64,000 bases of DNA from Xylaria sp. FL1777 (taxonomy: Eukaryota; Ascomycota; Sordariomycetes; Xylariales; Xylariaceae). Each line of letters starts with the position of its first letter. The first letter of the stretch is position 1. Positions 11,586 through 22,197 of this stretch are shown piece by piece. Position numbers and translations under genes: made by a program. The notes under the pieces are model-generated. The model was not told where the DNA came from, made no database searches, and saw only the letters and a program-made list of their open reading frames with translations. The stretch lies in contig MU400562.1 in the NCBI GenBank assembly GCA_022578965.1, positions 186,001-250,000 on the forward strand. The letters are read 5' to 3'.

Positions 11586-13775
11586 AGTGCAGGCGCTAAG
11601 CGGCAGTCGGTATGCAGAGCGGTATCTTGGGATGCAACGACGAATCGCAGGCGCAGACTAGGCTCGGTAGTCGATGGAAGGCTTGTTCAGACCGCACGTC
11701 CGGGACCTGACGCCTCCACAAGCGGTGCTGTTGAACATCAAAAGCGGAAACCAATTCGTCGGCGTCGGGGGTCGTGGGGAAGACGCAAGAGCCAGGCCAG
11801 AACGGGTCATGGTGTGATGGAAAACGACAGCCCAGCTGGTCCAGTCGGATCTGGGCGGCGCAGCGTCGAATGCACGAATGAAGGCCTGTTTACAACGTGG
11901 TGAACAACACTGCAATGGCCACTATGCTGCAGATGGACTGATTGCGAAGAGGTATCCGGATCGCGACAGGGCGACAAGACTCTGCGAATGAACGAGTATG
12001 CGTAGCAGCCGGCTTTCCCTCCTGGGTAATGTCCTGGGTAATATACTGAGTAATAAATATACTGGGTAGCATAAGCAAGCATACCCTGCTTCGATGATAC
12101 TCCAACCAACAACTCCGGACTGCGGTTGATTATCTGGTACAGGCATAGAGTATAGGTCAGAAGAACCTATATCTTCATCCCCCCTTCTTATCATATAGAT
12201 CATACAGTAAGTACTGCACGCTATATTTGCGCCGTGCTGATAGTGTACGACTCGATACAAGTAATCTTGGAAGTCTGTTCAGTTGAAAATGACGGCCGGT
12301 CGGTAGACAAGAGACAGATGTGGAGGGTGATAGCTTAGCCGAGGCACCCAATCCTTCATTCATTTCGTCGCCTCACCTACTAGAAACATGTGTCGCTTAC
12401 ATTTATCCTCACTATCGAGATACCTACATACACTAAATAAATTCGTTCTAGTGTGGGTTGGTGTCTTGGGGTAATTAGGCTAGATTGGTTCCGCGCCATC
12501 CAGCTCACAATATATCAACTTACACTATCTTGTTCATTCTGTCAAAGCGAGACTAAGGCGATCTACTTCTTGTTTAGACTATTTGATTTATGACTGCGTA
12601 CCTTATATAATGCAGTTCCTTGCTTGTGAAAGGAGGAAAAGGGTACAGAGATTTATGTTCCCCAGCCGTAGGTTAGTGTATAAGAGGCACTCACCTCTCA
12701 AATTAAATGAGCGGTGGATTAATCGCCATGAAATTAACAGAAACTCTAGGAAATGTAACACCGACTTCGATGATAGAAAAGAGGTTCATACAAATCCTCA
12801 AACCTATGTTTGACGATAGTACACTGGTATACCGGTTACAATCTTGGGAGGGTCATTTCATATACCTACACTACAGGGGCCATACAGTATCTAATGTACT
12901 GTTACACGTAGGTATATAATCGACATCAGCTTTTGTAACAGTAATTGACATATGAATCTCTTGCTAGGGCCAATTAAAACAACAAACCCCAGCACGATAT
13001 AAGCAATTGCAAGGTGTGTTTGCGTAGCTCGCTATTCGAGACCCCTTAACAGGATACGCGCTACTTAAGGGGCATGTACTACTCTGACAGGTAGGCAAGC
13101 CACAGCTCTAGCCGCGGACGAGCCACAGGCTATTATTAAAAATATTAATTACTTAATTGGTTATATTTCGCCAAACTTATAGACTTTGTATATTGTTGTG
13201 ATATATTTCTAGTTAAAGAATTTAGTTAAACTTATTTCTTATTGCCCGGATTGCCTAGTTAACCATGCGAAAACTCTTGTTATAACTGCCAAGGTCCATA
13301 CATCTCCTCTGGGCATGTGCCGGGCTTAGTGGCTGTCCATCTCCGGGGTCCGTCAACATGTCTCAGATAAGCGAGGGCTGAATAGCTTCACCTCTGAACA
13401 CGAGAGACAGCCTCAATAGATCTTAGTTCAGTGTAGGACGACCCAGGTGTCTCACTGAACTACGCATTTGGGTATCGTACAAGGTGTTTAGCGAGTTCAG
13501 CGCGTATAACAGTAGGATATTTTATGTGGGCAAAAGCAGCCCGTCTTAAGTTTGAAAACGATTATGGATTTAGCGCAAGTTAAGAAGATACACCTATTTG
13601 AGAAACGTGTAAAGTCTAGACTATAAGTTCCATACGAAGACCTTATCATAATATCACTTAGTAATAACTCAGTTGCACTTATGCTCCCTCTGTAGGGTGG
13701 GTACTTCTTACCGTGAATAGGGGTAGTTGGAAAAAACTCAAAGAGAAATTCTCATTTTGGGAAATGCTGAAAACC
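11586..13775. other. AT-rich intergenic block without a recognised gene
   Basis: This 2.2 kb block lies upstream of the regulator. The first 400 bases are GC-balanced promoter/5' UTR-like sequence; from about 12.4 kb it becomes AT-rich with many TTAA/TATA stretches, especially 13130-13250. A short inverted repeat, CCCCTTAA/TTAAGGGG (13042-13049 and 13065-13072), could form a hairpin. No domain is seen in any frame; it could be a decayed repeat. Confidence 0.5.
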
Positions 13776-15420
13776 TCACTTGCGTGTAGTGAAAGTCACC
13801 TTTATCCACGGCCTCGGAATCTTCGTCGCGCGCCAAGAGACCCAACGAGGAGCCTCAGGCTTCACAAGTGTGGTGTCATAGCTCATGAGCAATGGGGTAA
13901 TCACGATCTTCATGAAGGCAGAAGCGTAGTATATTCTGGGGCTATAGCGTACAGGTCAGAACAAGGCATTGTAAATATTAGGGCGAAGACAAGCTCACTA
14001 GGCTATACGTCCTGTCCCCCACATTAAGAACAAATAATTAACATCCGTAAACTGAGAAGGCTTTGACTGAGCTATTGTTGGTGTAGAGCATTCTTGAGGG
14101 TCATTTGGCATGATGTGATCTATAGAACGGAAACCAGAGAAGACTTCAGGAGCCAGATGGGGCACAGACCCATTCACCCCTGGCTACATTGGTAATACCA
14201 TCCAACAAGGAAAATGGTTGAAGTCCCCGTCGCCGCATACTCACTGACATACTGTCAGTAAAAGTATACTAGGGACTATACGGCAGTAGAAACATACTTC
14301 CTACATTCTACTGGTGTGAGACGTGCTGATTCTTTAATGAAGCTATCAAGTAGAGGTAGTCACTGACCTGTGCGTTCAAAGTCTTCATAGGAGGTTTTAA
14401 GTTCACGTTGAATGGGCTCAAAATACTCAGGATGAAGGCAAAGATCGTGGATTACCTAAACGATGGTCTATAACGAGATAGTATTAGAAACTGAGGAAAT
14501 AATTCAACATCAATAGTATTGAGCAAGATAAATTTCCGGAGTCAGGATATGAACCGAGCCAAACCAACTGGCTATCAGCTCATAGATGACACGCTCTGCC
14601 GACCATGGCTGTTTTGGTGCTGTTTCGATGATCAATTGAATACAATCTGTCTATTTTCGTAAAGCAATTAGTTAAGTAATTTTTTTTCCTGAGGCAAAAG
14701 TTACTTACACAGTGGGGAATCTCATAACCATTCTTTTTCATATCTTTCTCTCAAAGACCTTGCTCTGTAGCAAGAATCGAACTCTTGAAGAATGTTTTGT
14801 GAGTTAAGGCAGCAACATAGTACACATTCAACGATTGGAGCAAGAGCATTAAGTAGAGTATCCTCAACATATCCAAGGACTCAGGCTATAAATTTGTCGT
14901 CCTTGACTAGATGGTGGGAAAGTTAATATACCAGACCTGAGAGTGAGTGTTTAAATAGGTTAAGGAGTTGAACGATACTGAGATCTTCTCTAAAAAGCGA
15001 TTGTGCATTTAAAAGCACTACAGGCTTCATTATTGCCAGATACACAGAAATGTACACGTTTTCCCTGTTCACCGAGTTTAATTAGATTTAACCGATCGGC
15101 ATCACTCCGAATATACGTGTGTTGGACTCGCCACTAATGTCTTTGCCACTCGTAACAAACTCTACCCATTATATTTTCGTAAGAACACCGAGTTGTTGAA
15201 TAAGCTGGGGGGTATTGCTAGTCAATAGACTACGCAGTGTGCGTACAAATCTAACTCCATCAAATGTTCATTCACGCCATGAAAACCCATTCTCACCCAC
15301 TTGATAAGAGGAAAAATCATGTAATAAACTAGGTTTTCGACTAAGACTGAGCTTCGTAGTTCTTCCAGCCCATCATAAGAATGGTACTGGCTGCGAAGAG
15401 TAAAGGGGTAAAAAGGCGTT
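13776..15420 (-). pseudogene. Decayed cytochrome P450, relative of the 22-24 kb P450
   Basis: No long frame survives, but short minus-strand segments align in order with the P450 at 22.2-24.3 kb. From N to C: VRFVRTLRSLLTSNTPQLIQ (near 15215-15275), EKDMKKNGYEIPHC (near 14710-14760), ETAPKQPWSAERVIYELIAS (near 14570-14630) with WFGSVHI just after it, LCLHPEYFEPIQRELKTSYE (near 14390-14450), FIKESARLTPVEC containing the helix-K ExxR (near 14300-14345), NYLFLMWGTGRIA of the heme loop (near 14003-14042), and RIYYASAFMKIVITPLLMSY leading to a TGA at 13776-13778. Stops and frame changes lie between the segments. The heme-Cys codon falls at an intron boundary as in the intact copy, but its first two bases read TA instead of TG. 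The 5' limit is uncertain. Confidence 0.75.
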
Positions 15421-15886
15421 CTTTCAGAATTTGGTAGCAGTGTGTTAGAAGTGAGTTCAGAGAAAATTGTGATAGTGATACATCAATGAATAAAAGTTGG
15501 TACTCTAATATTTAATACTGTCACTCCAAGAATGGCGCCAGTGGCTAACAGTCTCTACCTACACATATTAGAGCTCTATGCTTGAGAGAGAGAGTTTTAA
15601 GACTGTTGGGTAACACAGGCCACATTACTAGTCGCACATGTATTTATCGAACTGGGCTGTATTACAAGTCCCCCCACTATCACCATTCCCTCTTTTTGTA
15701 GTAACTCACAGTGAATAATACAGTTAAGGCAGAATCATGAGATAAAACGTATAGTGTAGAGATGGACGTCCGATAAGGTTGATCTATCATTATCATAGAT
15801 ACAGGTAATTTCCCCCTTATGGTCTTGCCATCTGCCGCTGTAGCTCAAGACTCGAAATCAACGTCAAGAGAAGCGGTTCAACAACT
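15421..15886. other. Intergenic spacer between the P450 relic and the isochorismatase-like gene
   Basis: AT-rich sequence. The N-terminal part of the P450 relic may extend into it but cannot be recognised. No other feature is seen. Confidence 0.5.
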
Positions 15887-16519
15887 TCAACTTCTTGCTG
15901 AGCCCGTGAGATGGCCCACGGATTCTTCAACAGAGGATACCCACGCGAGACTGGGGATGACGGTCTTGATCAGCTCATCGTGCGCCTGTACACTAGGGTC
16001 CCAACACGCCTCCGCAACGACACTGACGACGAAGCCTATATCTGTGCCATGTGACATGGTTCCCATGATAGCGCCACTAGTGGCAATACCAGCGAGGATC
16101 AAGTGTTCCACGCCAAGCTTCTCTCGCAGGTAAGACACAACCTCAGGTTCCAGCACCGACCGCAAGCCAGGCTTTCTCATATGAATAGTCTCGCGGTCGG
16201 TGCTACTCTCGGTAGGAGCGAAAGCGGCATATTCAATACTCAACTGGGGATTTGCGGAGAGTAAAGGCTTGTATTGAGTGTCCCATGTTGCAGCGACCTT
16301 GCTAGTCGGGTCGGGATCAAGGTTCGTGTCTGCAAGGCAGTGAAGGATGGCAACGTTGTTCTCACGGGCTGCTGCGAGAAGGGTCTTGGCTGCGTTACAT
16401 AGAGACTCATTGGTTGGGCTCGGTACCATATTAACTAGAAAGTTCTGATAATCAAGAAACAAAAGAGCGGTCTGAGATGGCGGATAGGCCGATGGCTCAT
16501 AAGGATTTGTGCTTGGCAT
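15887..16519 (-). CDS. Isochorismatase-like hydrolase family protein
   Basis: A single exon of 210 aa. The frame continues a few codons upstream with no ATG, so the first ATG at 16519 is taken as start. The fold signature is present: an N-terminal beta strand with D23 in LLFLDYQN, K116 in HMRKPGL, and the loop GIATSGAIMGT (residues 144-154). In most members this loop reads GxxTxxCVxxT with a nucleophilic Cys; here position 150 is Ala. The length fits the family. Cys-less members include true isochorismatases (EntB, PhzD), so the missing Cys argues against a nicotinamidase-type amidase but does not rule out catalysis. It may hydrolyse a vinyl ether or act in the neighbouring cluster; the substrate is unknown. 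A short tandem repeat lies just upstream. Confidence 0.82.
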   Translation of the reverse strand: MPSTNPYEPSAYPPSQTALLFLDYQNFLVNMVPSPTNESLCNAAKTLLAAARENNVAILHCLADTNLDPDPTSKVAATWDTQYKPLLSANPQLSIEYAAFAPTESSTDRETIHMRKPGLRSVLEPEVVSYLREKLGVEHLILAGIATSGAIMGTMSHGTDIGFVVSVVAEACWDPSVQAHDELIKTVIPSLAWVSSVEESVGHLTGSARS

Positions 16520-16627
16520 TTTGCCGAAGGTTCTCACCTGAGTGCCCAGTTAGCAAAGAAACAAAGTAGAACAGGAAAGGAATTACTACCTACAGTGCTA
16601 GTTATGGGTTGCTGAGCTGATCTTGTG

Positions 16628-16659
16628 TAGGTATTGATGAAGATAGGTATTGATGAAGA
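16628..16659. repeat. 16-bp direct tandem duplication
   Basis: TAGGTATTGATGAAGA occurs twice back to back, 109 bp upstream of the isochorismatase-like start codon. It may be a chance slippage product or a duplicated promoter element. Confidence 0.9.
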
Positions 16660-17760
16660 CAGGATACGTAACTAGAAGAACTAGAAGGAGGAAATGGTAG
16701 AACTGGTGCTTATGACAAGAAAAATTGAACAAAGGGGGCGGGCTGGTCTTTTGGAATTCCCACGAGAGAAATCGTCGAACCGGTAAAGTAGGAAGATATT
16801 ACAGGTCACCTTCCTGGCGAGCTGGACACACGTGTGACGTACCTACTCAGGTACATACTGCGTACATGTAGGTATGACCCCACTTCGGCGATCTAGCAAG
16901 AACAGGACGGCTTGTTGTTGGCTGGATTTCTCCATGCAAGATCCCGCCTCCGTCTGGGTGGGCCTGTGCAAAACTGCCCGCTACTCCACATCTTCATCTT
17001 AATAGGCCTAGTTTTGGTGTAATTCTAATGATGGTGTGGGGGGAATTGCCATGATAGGTTTAGCTTTGTGCGCCGATGTCCGAGGCCCAATACATGTAGT
17101 GTATGCATGCAAGTGCAAGGAAACCGGCGATCCGATTACGAGATCCTGGCTCTATGTATGATTGAGCCTCAAGATTGCACGTGAGCCAATCAGTAGTCAT
17201 TCCAAGAGCTTTGACATTCACAGAGGAGTGGTACTTTGGAATACATCCCCAGAGTCTTATGTGGATAATGTGTCCGTCTCCCCGCGGCAGCTGTTGTAAG
17301 CGTGACGGACGTGCACATAGATCTGCATATCTGCGCCGCAGCCTATGTATCTTATTCCTGCATTTCAAGCTTACATATACGATATTCAGAGGAGATGGCA
17401 AGCCAGACACAGTCGTGAAAGGGCGGGGTTGTCTACTGTTACACATGCTAAATGTGCTAAGACACCTGGACTGATCTTACTGTACATCTACATGTATTGA
17501 GACTTGAGGCTACCTAGTATTCAGCCCTTGCTTACCTGAGACATACATACAGTATTAGCAGACTGACTCCGGAGGTTAGGTAGGAAGGCATGCTTCTGGT
17601 CGATATGTACCTAGGTAACAACGACAACGGAATTAATACTGCGCACTGTACACCGCGGGTAGGTACTTCTAATTATGTAGCTGGCCATAACCTGATCCTT
17701 CATATGTCTTGTGAAACGCCACTTCACTTTGGATCTTGGAGATTATTGGCGATGGGTGCA

Positions 17761-17787
17761 GCAAATCACGCAAATCACGCAAATCAC
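17761..17787. repeat. 9-bp tandem repeat, three copies
   Basis: GCAAATCAC is repeated exactly three times in intergenic DNA. Confidence 0.9.
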
Positions 17788-18284
17788 TTGAGAATGTCTC
17801 AGACGAAATGGACGGTGCTACGTCATTTATTATGGCGTCCTAGAACAAATTACGTTTTATGCTTAAAGTAAAAGGCTAACAGGAAAGTAGCAGCAGCACT
17901 GAGTCTTAACCGTCATGTTTGGACTGCAACTATGGGGGTGCTGCATGTCATTTTTTGTTACGTGAGGCTTCATTAAGAGATTTGTACCTAGGGTAGGGCT
18001 ATATACAGTGACTGGGTCTTTTTGTTATGGTTCTAGTGTCTCTTAGCTTCGCGATACGCCAGCATATCCTCAAAAAGCTCGCCCGATCTATTATGTCAAT
18101 GTAGAATAGAAACAAATGAGGTCGTGTATTTCTCGACAGGTCGAGTTTGAAGATGGGAAAAATTAGGTCTCTTCCCGATCAGGTGGAATTCCTACGTTAT
18201 CCTCTTTGCAATGCAGAGTTTCGCGTATGATTCAAAAGCAAGAACCATCTTGAGAAATGCATGGTGACTCTCTGTCACACCGCA

Positions 18285-19504
18285 TTAAACCGAATTGTTC
18301 CTCTCTGCCACAGAATTTTCAACAATCGTGAAGTGATCTGTTCGGATGATACCATTGTCCCCAAATTCAAGGCCCGACTTGGCTGGGGATTGGTTATAAA
18401 CGACAGCAGTATCCATCTGATTAATGTTATCACTGCGTAAAATTGGAGGTTGGGTCTCCAGCTCCCAGTAACGGGCTTGGTCAGAGCAAAGATGGGGTTT
18501 CTGGGTGGAAGCCGATGACGACGGCGAACTGCTGTCTTTAGTTGTCATCCCCAGTAGACTACGGATGTTGGAGCTAAACCTGCTCAAGATTCCCGCTTCA
18601 AGTTTCCGCATAGCATATAGCTTCGGCGCGTAGCCCAAGATGATGACCAAGTTTTGTTCAACGCCAGTGATGAGGGTAAGAAGGGAGAATAGATAGAAAG
18701 CGTCGGTTGTTTGGTCCAGGATACTGTGGACCGAGCTTATCGCCCCGATGATGAACACAAGCTTCACCAGCGCGAATGCAAACGTGATGACAGATAAAGC
18801 CATGACCAAGGTTAATTCGATTTTGCGGCGCAAATTAGTGTTGAGTTTCCAAATGAATACAACCGGCAGTAGAGCGAAAAGTAAGTCGGATGCCGTGAGG
18901 AAGGCTAGTAAGGATATGTAAGTGCTATAGTAAAAACGCAAGGGTAAATGAACTGACCCTGTAGGACTGACTGGAAAATTTGCTGGACCGAGGCATTCCA
19001 ACGAGGAGCCATAATGCGGAAGTCCCATAAAGCCTGTACGGGGTAGGTTTGAAACCAGACGATAATAATGTTTAGGATACCTAAGATGAGAACCATGGAT
19101 GTGAACATGATCATGAACCGCTTGTACCATATCCGAACCCCGAAAATACGGACCAAGAAAATGGTGATTGATAGTCTTGCAGTGATGGAGACAGCGGGAC
19201 CAAATGGATTGGAAAGCCACGACCATTTCAACAGATCCACGAGCTGATCTGGGGTGAAAGTTGGAGGCATCGTTTTACCGGCTCCCTTTTGAACAACTAT
19301 CGTGATTAATGTTTGATAAACGATCTGGAATATCACCGCAAGCAGCATGACCCAGTCATCGGAGCTGATCTTTCCCGAGGGTGTCCTTCGGAAGTATAGA
19401 ATAGTTACCGAAGCCAATAGGGATATTGCGGTTAGGATCCATGGAATAGAGTATAAAGCTCCTTGAAAGTTGTAATCAGCTGCCTTTGTCTGAGTTGACT
19501 CCAT
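18285..19504 (-). CDS. Seven-transmembrane fungal rhodopsin-domain (PTH11-like) membrane protein
   Basis: Two exons on the minus strand: 18958-19504 and 18285-18904 (388 aa). The intron starts GTCAGT and ends ACTAG; using the nearer TATAG would bring in a stop, so the later acceptor is chosen. Seven hydrophobic segments are visible, starting with IPWILTAISLLASVTILYF, then SDDWVMLLAVIFQIVYQTLI, SITIFLVRIFGVR, FMIMFTSMVLILGILNIIIV, FLTASDLLFALLPVVFIWKL, VMALSVITFAFALVKLVFII and a last one near FYLFSLLTLITGVEQNLVII. The SSDDW loop and the F-xx-ATD/TASD-xx-F pattern match the fungal rhodopsin-domain family that includes PTH11-related receptors. There is no CFEM domain. The ~120-residue C-terminal tail is Ser-rich and presumably cytosolic. 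It is divergent from the dioxygenase gene (837 bp apart). A sensing role is inferred from the family. Confidence 0.82.
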
Positions 19505-20340
19505 CGCGATTCTGTTGAGACGAGTGAAATTGAATAGAAATATCCAGAATTGTTTAGGGCAAAGGGAGATGAGGGATCATGTATGAGTGTACGAAACTAG
19601 AAAGCTACGACTAACATGATATCGGTCATGTCAAGTTTGTGTAGTTAGACCCAGCAGGGAAGGGTCTGAGACTATGTTAGCCCAGATCTAAGGTGATGGT
19701 GGGAGACTCCGCTAACGACTTTTGTAGCTGGGTACTGAATTGTACGTAACTACGCCTTCTACCAACATGTAAGTATATGTACCTAAATATATATTCATAG
19801 ACATGATGCTCCTAGTAATCATCACCACAGCTGCTAGTGTTGTGGCGGGAGTATAAATAGGTAGAACCGTGGCCTACAGTAAATCTACTGTATAATATGT
19901 AAGAGCGTACATTATTAATCTCACAACCTGCTTCTTTAGATAAGTTATCTATCTGCTAGGCTAGAACTCAATCCAACACTGTAAGAAGAGTGTAGTACTC
20001 ACTTGAATCTCACTGACAACACGACGTTAGGTGATCGACGTGGCGCTTGCTTTATTAGACTGTTGAAATGGACCTTTCTATGGCACTATAGTTGAAGATA
20101 ATCGTATGCTCACACACCACCCACACACACATATATCTTTCCTAGCAGGAAGGGCCTCTGGTTGAAAGTAGCATTGACGCATTCTATCTCACCCTTTTGA
20201 AATCTCGTGATCAATGACATGCATCTTCCCATTAGCAATCAAGATTTCCCCCTCGACCGCCATTCCTTCCATCTTAATTTCATTCCATACAGTACCCATT
20301 ATCATCACCTCAGAACAGGCTCGGCTTAAGAAATAAGATT
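19505..20340. promoter_or_regulatory. Shared divergent promoter region, 7TM gene / dioxygenase gene
   Basis: This 836 bp region separates two head-to-head start codons. A TATAAATA sequence lies at 19852-19859, too far from either ATG to be assigned. No other convincing element is seen. Confidence 0.4.
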
Positions 20341-21168
20341 ATGGACTTGGATCAAGCTAAAGCGCATCTCAAGGAACACGGTTACGTATCCTTCCCTGCA
20401 GTCATCACCAAGGAGAAGGCAGCGCAAGCTCTCAACTTGTTGTGGGCAGCCAAAGCAAGTGCCGAATCGCGGGGTGAGCCGGCACATATTCCGTTCCTGG
20501 ACCCAAACCCCAACAATGTACGTGTTTTCAACCTGGTAGAAGCGGACGAGGTCTTTCGTGAACTTGTCTCGCACTCAACTGCCATCGAGTTTGTGAAGGC
20601 TGTATTCGGACAGACTTTTCTCCTCTCCAACCTCACGGCCAACATCGCACGGCCAGGGTCTCAGAGCATGGCCCTACACTCCGATCAGAGTTTGAACCTC
20701 CCTGCACCTTGGCAAGGAACTACCGTCATGAGCGTTGGTTGGTGCCTGACGGACGTGAAAAGGGAGAATGGGGCCACCCTATACATCCCTGGCTCTCATA
20801 AGTGGACAAGTCACATCGATGTCCCCGAAAATGCCCCCGACCTTCTGGTTCCGCTGGAGGGAAAGGCCGGGGACATTATCATTATGGACGGTCGGCTGTG
20901 GCATACTAGCGGTTGCAATGTTACCGAAGATCAAGACCGCGCACTTATGCTGGCCTACTATGCTGCTCCGTACATGCGAACAATCATGAACTGGTCCGTC
21001 AAGTTGTCGAAGGAATTACAGGATACACTGAGTCCAGAAATGAAGGACTGGCTGGGTCTAGCATCGTATGCCAACATACCTGTCGTGGGGGATTTACGGT
21101 ATATGTCACAGCAATATCCTAACGGAGTTGCAAAGCAAGCCCAATCTCAGATTGTAAGAAGCGGGTAG
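20341..21168 (+). CDS. Phytanoyl-CoA dioxygenase (PhyH) family Fe(II)/2-oxoglutarate oxygenase
   Basis: An intronless frame of 275 aa starts at the ATG at 20341. The 2-His-1-carboxylate facial triad is visible as H113-x-D115 (ALHSDQ) and H188 (RLWHTSG), with R200 (DQDR) a good candidate for binding 2-oxoglutarate. The N-terminal KAHLKEHGYVSFPAVITKEK is the usual PhyH opening, and IPGSHKW matches the conserved loop before the distal histidine. The length is normal for the family. PhyH proteins hydroxylate, desaturate or rearrange substrates; many fungal members act in meroterpenoid and other secondary pathways. With the nearby P450 and MFS genes a tailoring role is likely, but this is inference. 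The gene looks intact. Confidence 0.88.
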   Translation: MDLDQAKAHLKEHGYVSFPAVITKEKAAQALNLLWAAKASAESRGEPAHIPFLDPNPNNVRVFNLVEADEVFRELVSHSTAIEFVKAVFGQTFLLSNLTANIARPGSQSMALHSDQSLNLPAPWQGTTVMSVGWCLTDVKRENGATLYIPGSHKWTSHIDVPENAPDLLVPLEGKAGDIIIMDGRLWHTSGCNVTEDQDRALMLAYYAAPYMRTIMNWSVKLSKELQDTLSPEMKDWLGLASYANIPVVGDLRYMSQQYPNGVAKQAQSQIVRSG

Positions 21169-22197
21169 ATTTCGGCCTTGAGAGATACATGTCTTGACTT
21201 TCTATATGATAACCTTGGGTGCCACGGAGCAGTCTCTCTGTTGACTTATACGAAACATCTCTCTATAGTCATAGATTTGCGTTTCGACACATGAATACCT
21301 CATGCTGGCCATCTGGTCGCCTGCTGTGAACTTGGTTACTTTCATGTGTATTACGTATAAAAGTCTCATGTGGCTGAAGACTGGCGTACAACACAATACA
21401 TGTACATGGCGATCACGGGGGAGGTCTTGTTTGGTGCTGCGCCTCTTGCAAGCAGGTTACACCTCTTCCGGCATTTTCAATGTTAGCTCAGGGGGCCCCA
21501 GCAGGTCAAGCAAAACAACTTTGGAAAAGTAACCTGATTCCCCTGCAAATTTTGGTTAGCCTCTAGGTACCCACGGCCAAACCCTAATCGCACCCTGGTA
21601 TAATCCTAGTCGCGAGCTATTGAGCTAACATTCAAAATCCCGGAAGAAGTGTAAGCGCTAATTTGATCGTCAGCAGGGGTATCACAGATGGCTTTCTTTC
21701 GATCCAGATCCAGATCATGAATACTAAGTACTGTGACGGATACTGTATACCAGGCTGCACGGTCTACACCGGTTACAGATCACTAGGATGATCGTGGGTA
21801 AGAACTTCATACAGCCAAAGTTATACATTCCTGGAAAAAATACATTGTTAGATAAGTGTTGTGGCCGCCTTGCCACTAATAATATCTACTGTGTAGATAA
21901 CTTTCTTACCAAAAAGCCTCCCTTGCTTGTGTAAGCTCTTAGGGAGGTACGTAGGTACTAAAAATGTCCCATTCCTTCAGCTAGTGTAGCAGCCCTGGCT
22001 GAAGGGATACTCATAATAGCAAGAGACTGTAGGTACACTCGGTATTCTATACTTAAGGAAAAGTATTTTTATGTACCTATTGTACCACGTTGGTACCCAA
22101 TAACACGACCTATGAAGAATATATACCCTATCTTGGAAACCAGCGACCAAACCTCCAGTAATGACTGTTTTCCACGGAGCGCGCGAAACCCCAGTAT
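21169..22197. other. Convergent intergenic region, dioxygenase / P450
   Basis: About 1 kb between two convergent 3' ends. No coding or RNA feature is recognised. Confidence 0.6.

Larger units (their letters stand above)
16520..18284. other. Intergenic region upstream of the isochorismatase-like gene
   Basis: This 1.8 kb stretch has no recognised gene. It includes a 16-bp tandem duplication (16628-16659) in the likely promoter and a 9-bp triplet repeat (17761-17787). The open frames at 17060-17474 on both strands have no domain signal. Confidence 0.55.

Noticed and set aside
14758..14790. tRNA-like T-arm (CAAGA-GTTCGAT-TCTTG) on the minus strand
   Set aside because: No matching acceptor stem or anticodon arm upstream; the stretch lies within the P450 relic, and its neighbouring bases translate as a P450 segment.
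19852..19859. TATA box for the dioxygenase gene
   Set aside because: About 480 bp upstream of the ATG with no evidence for a long leader or an upstream exon.
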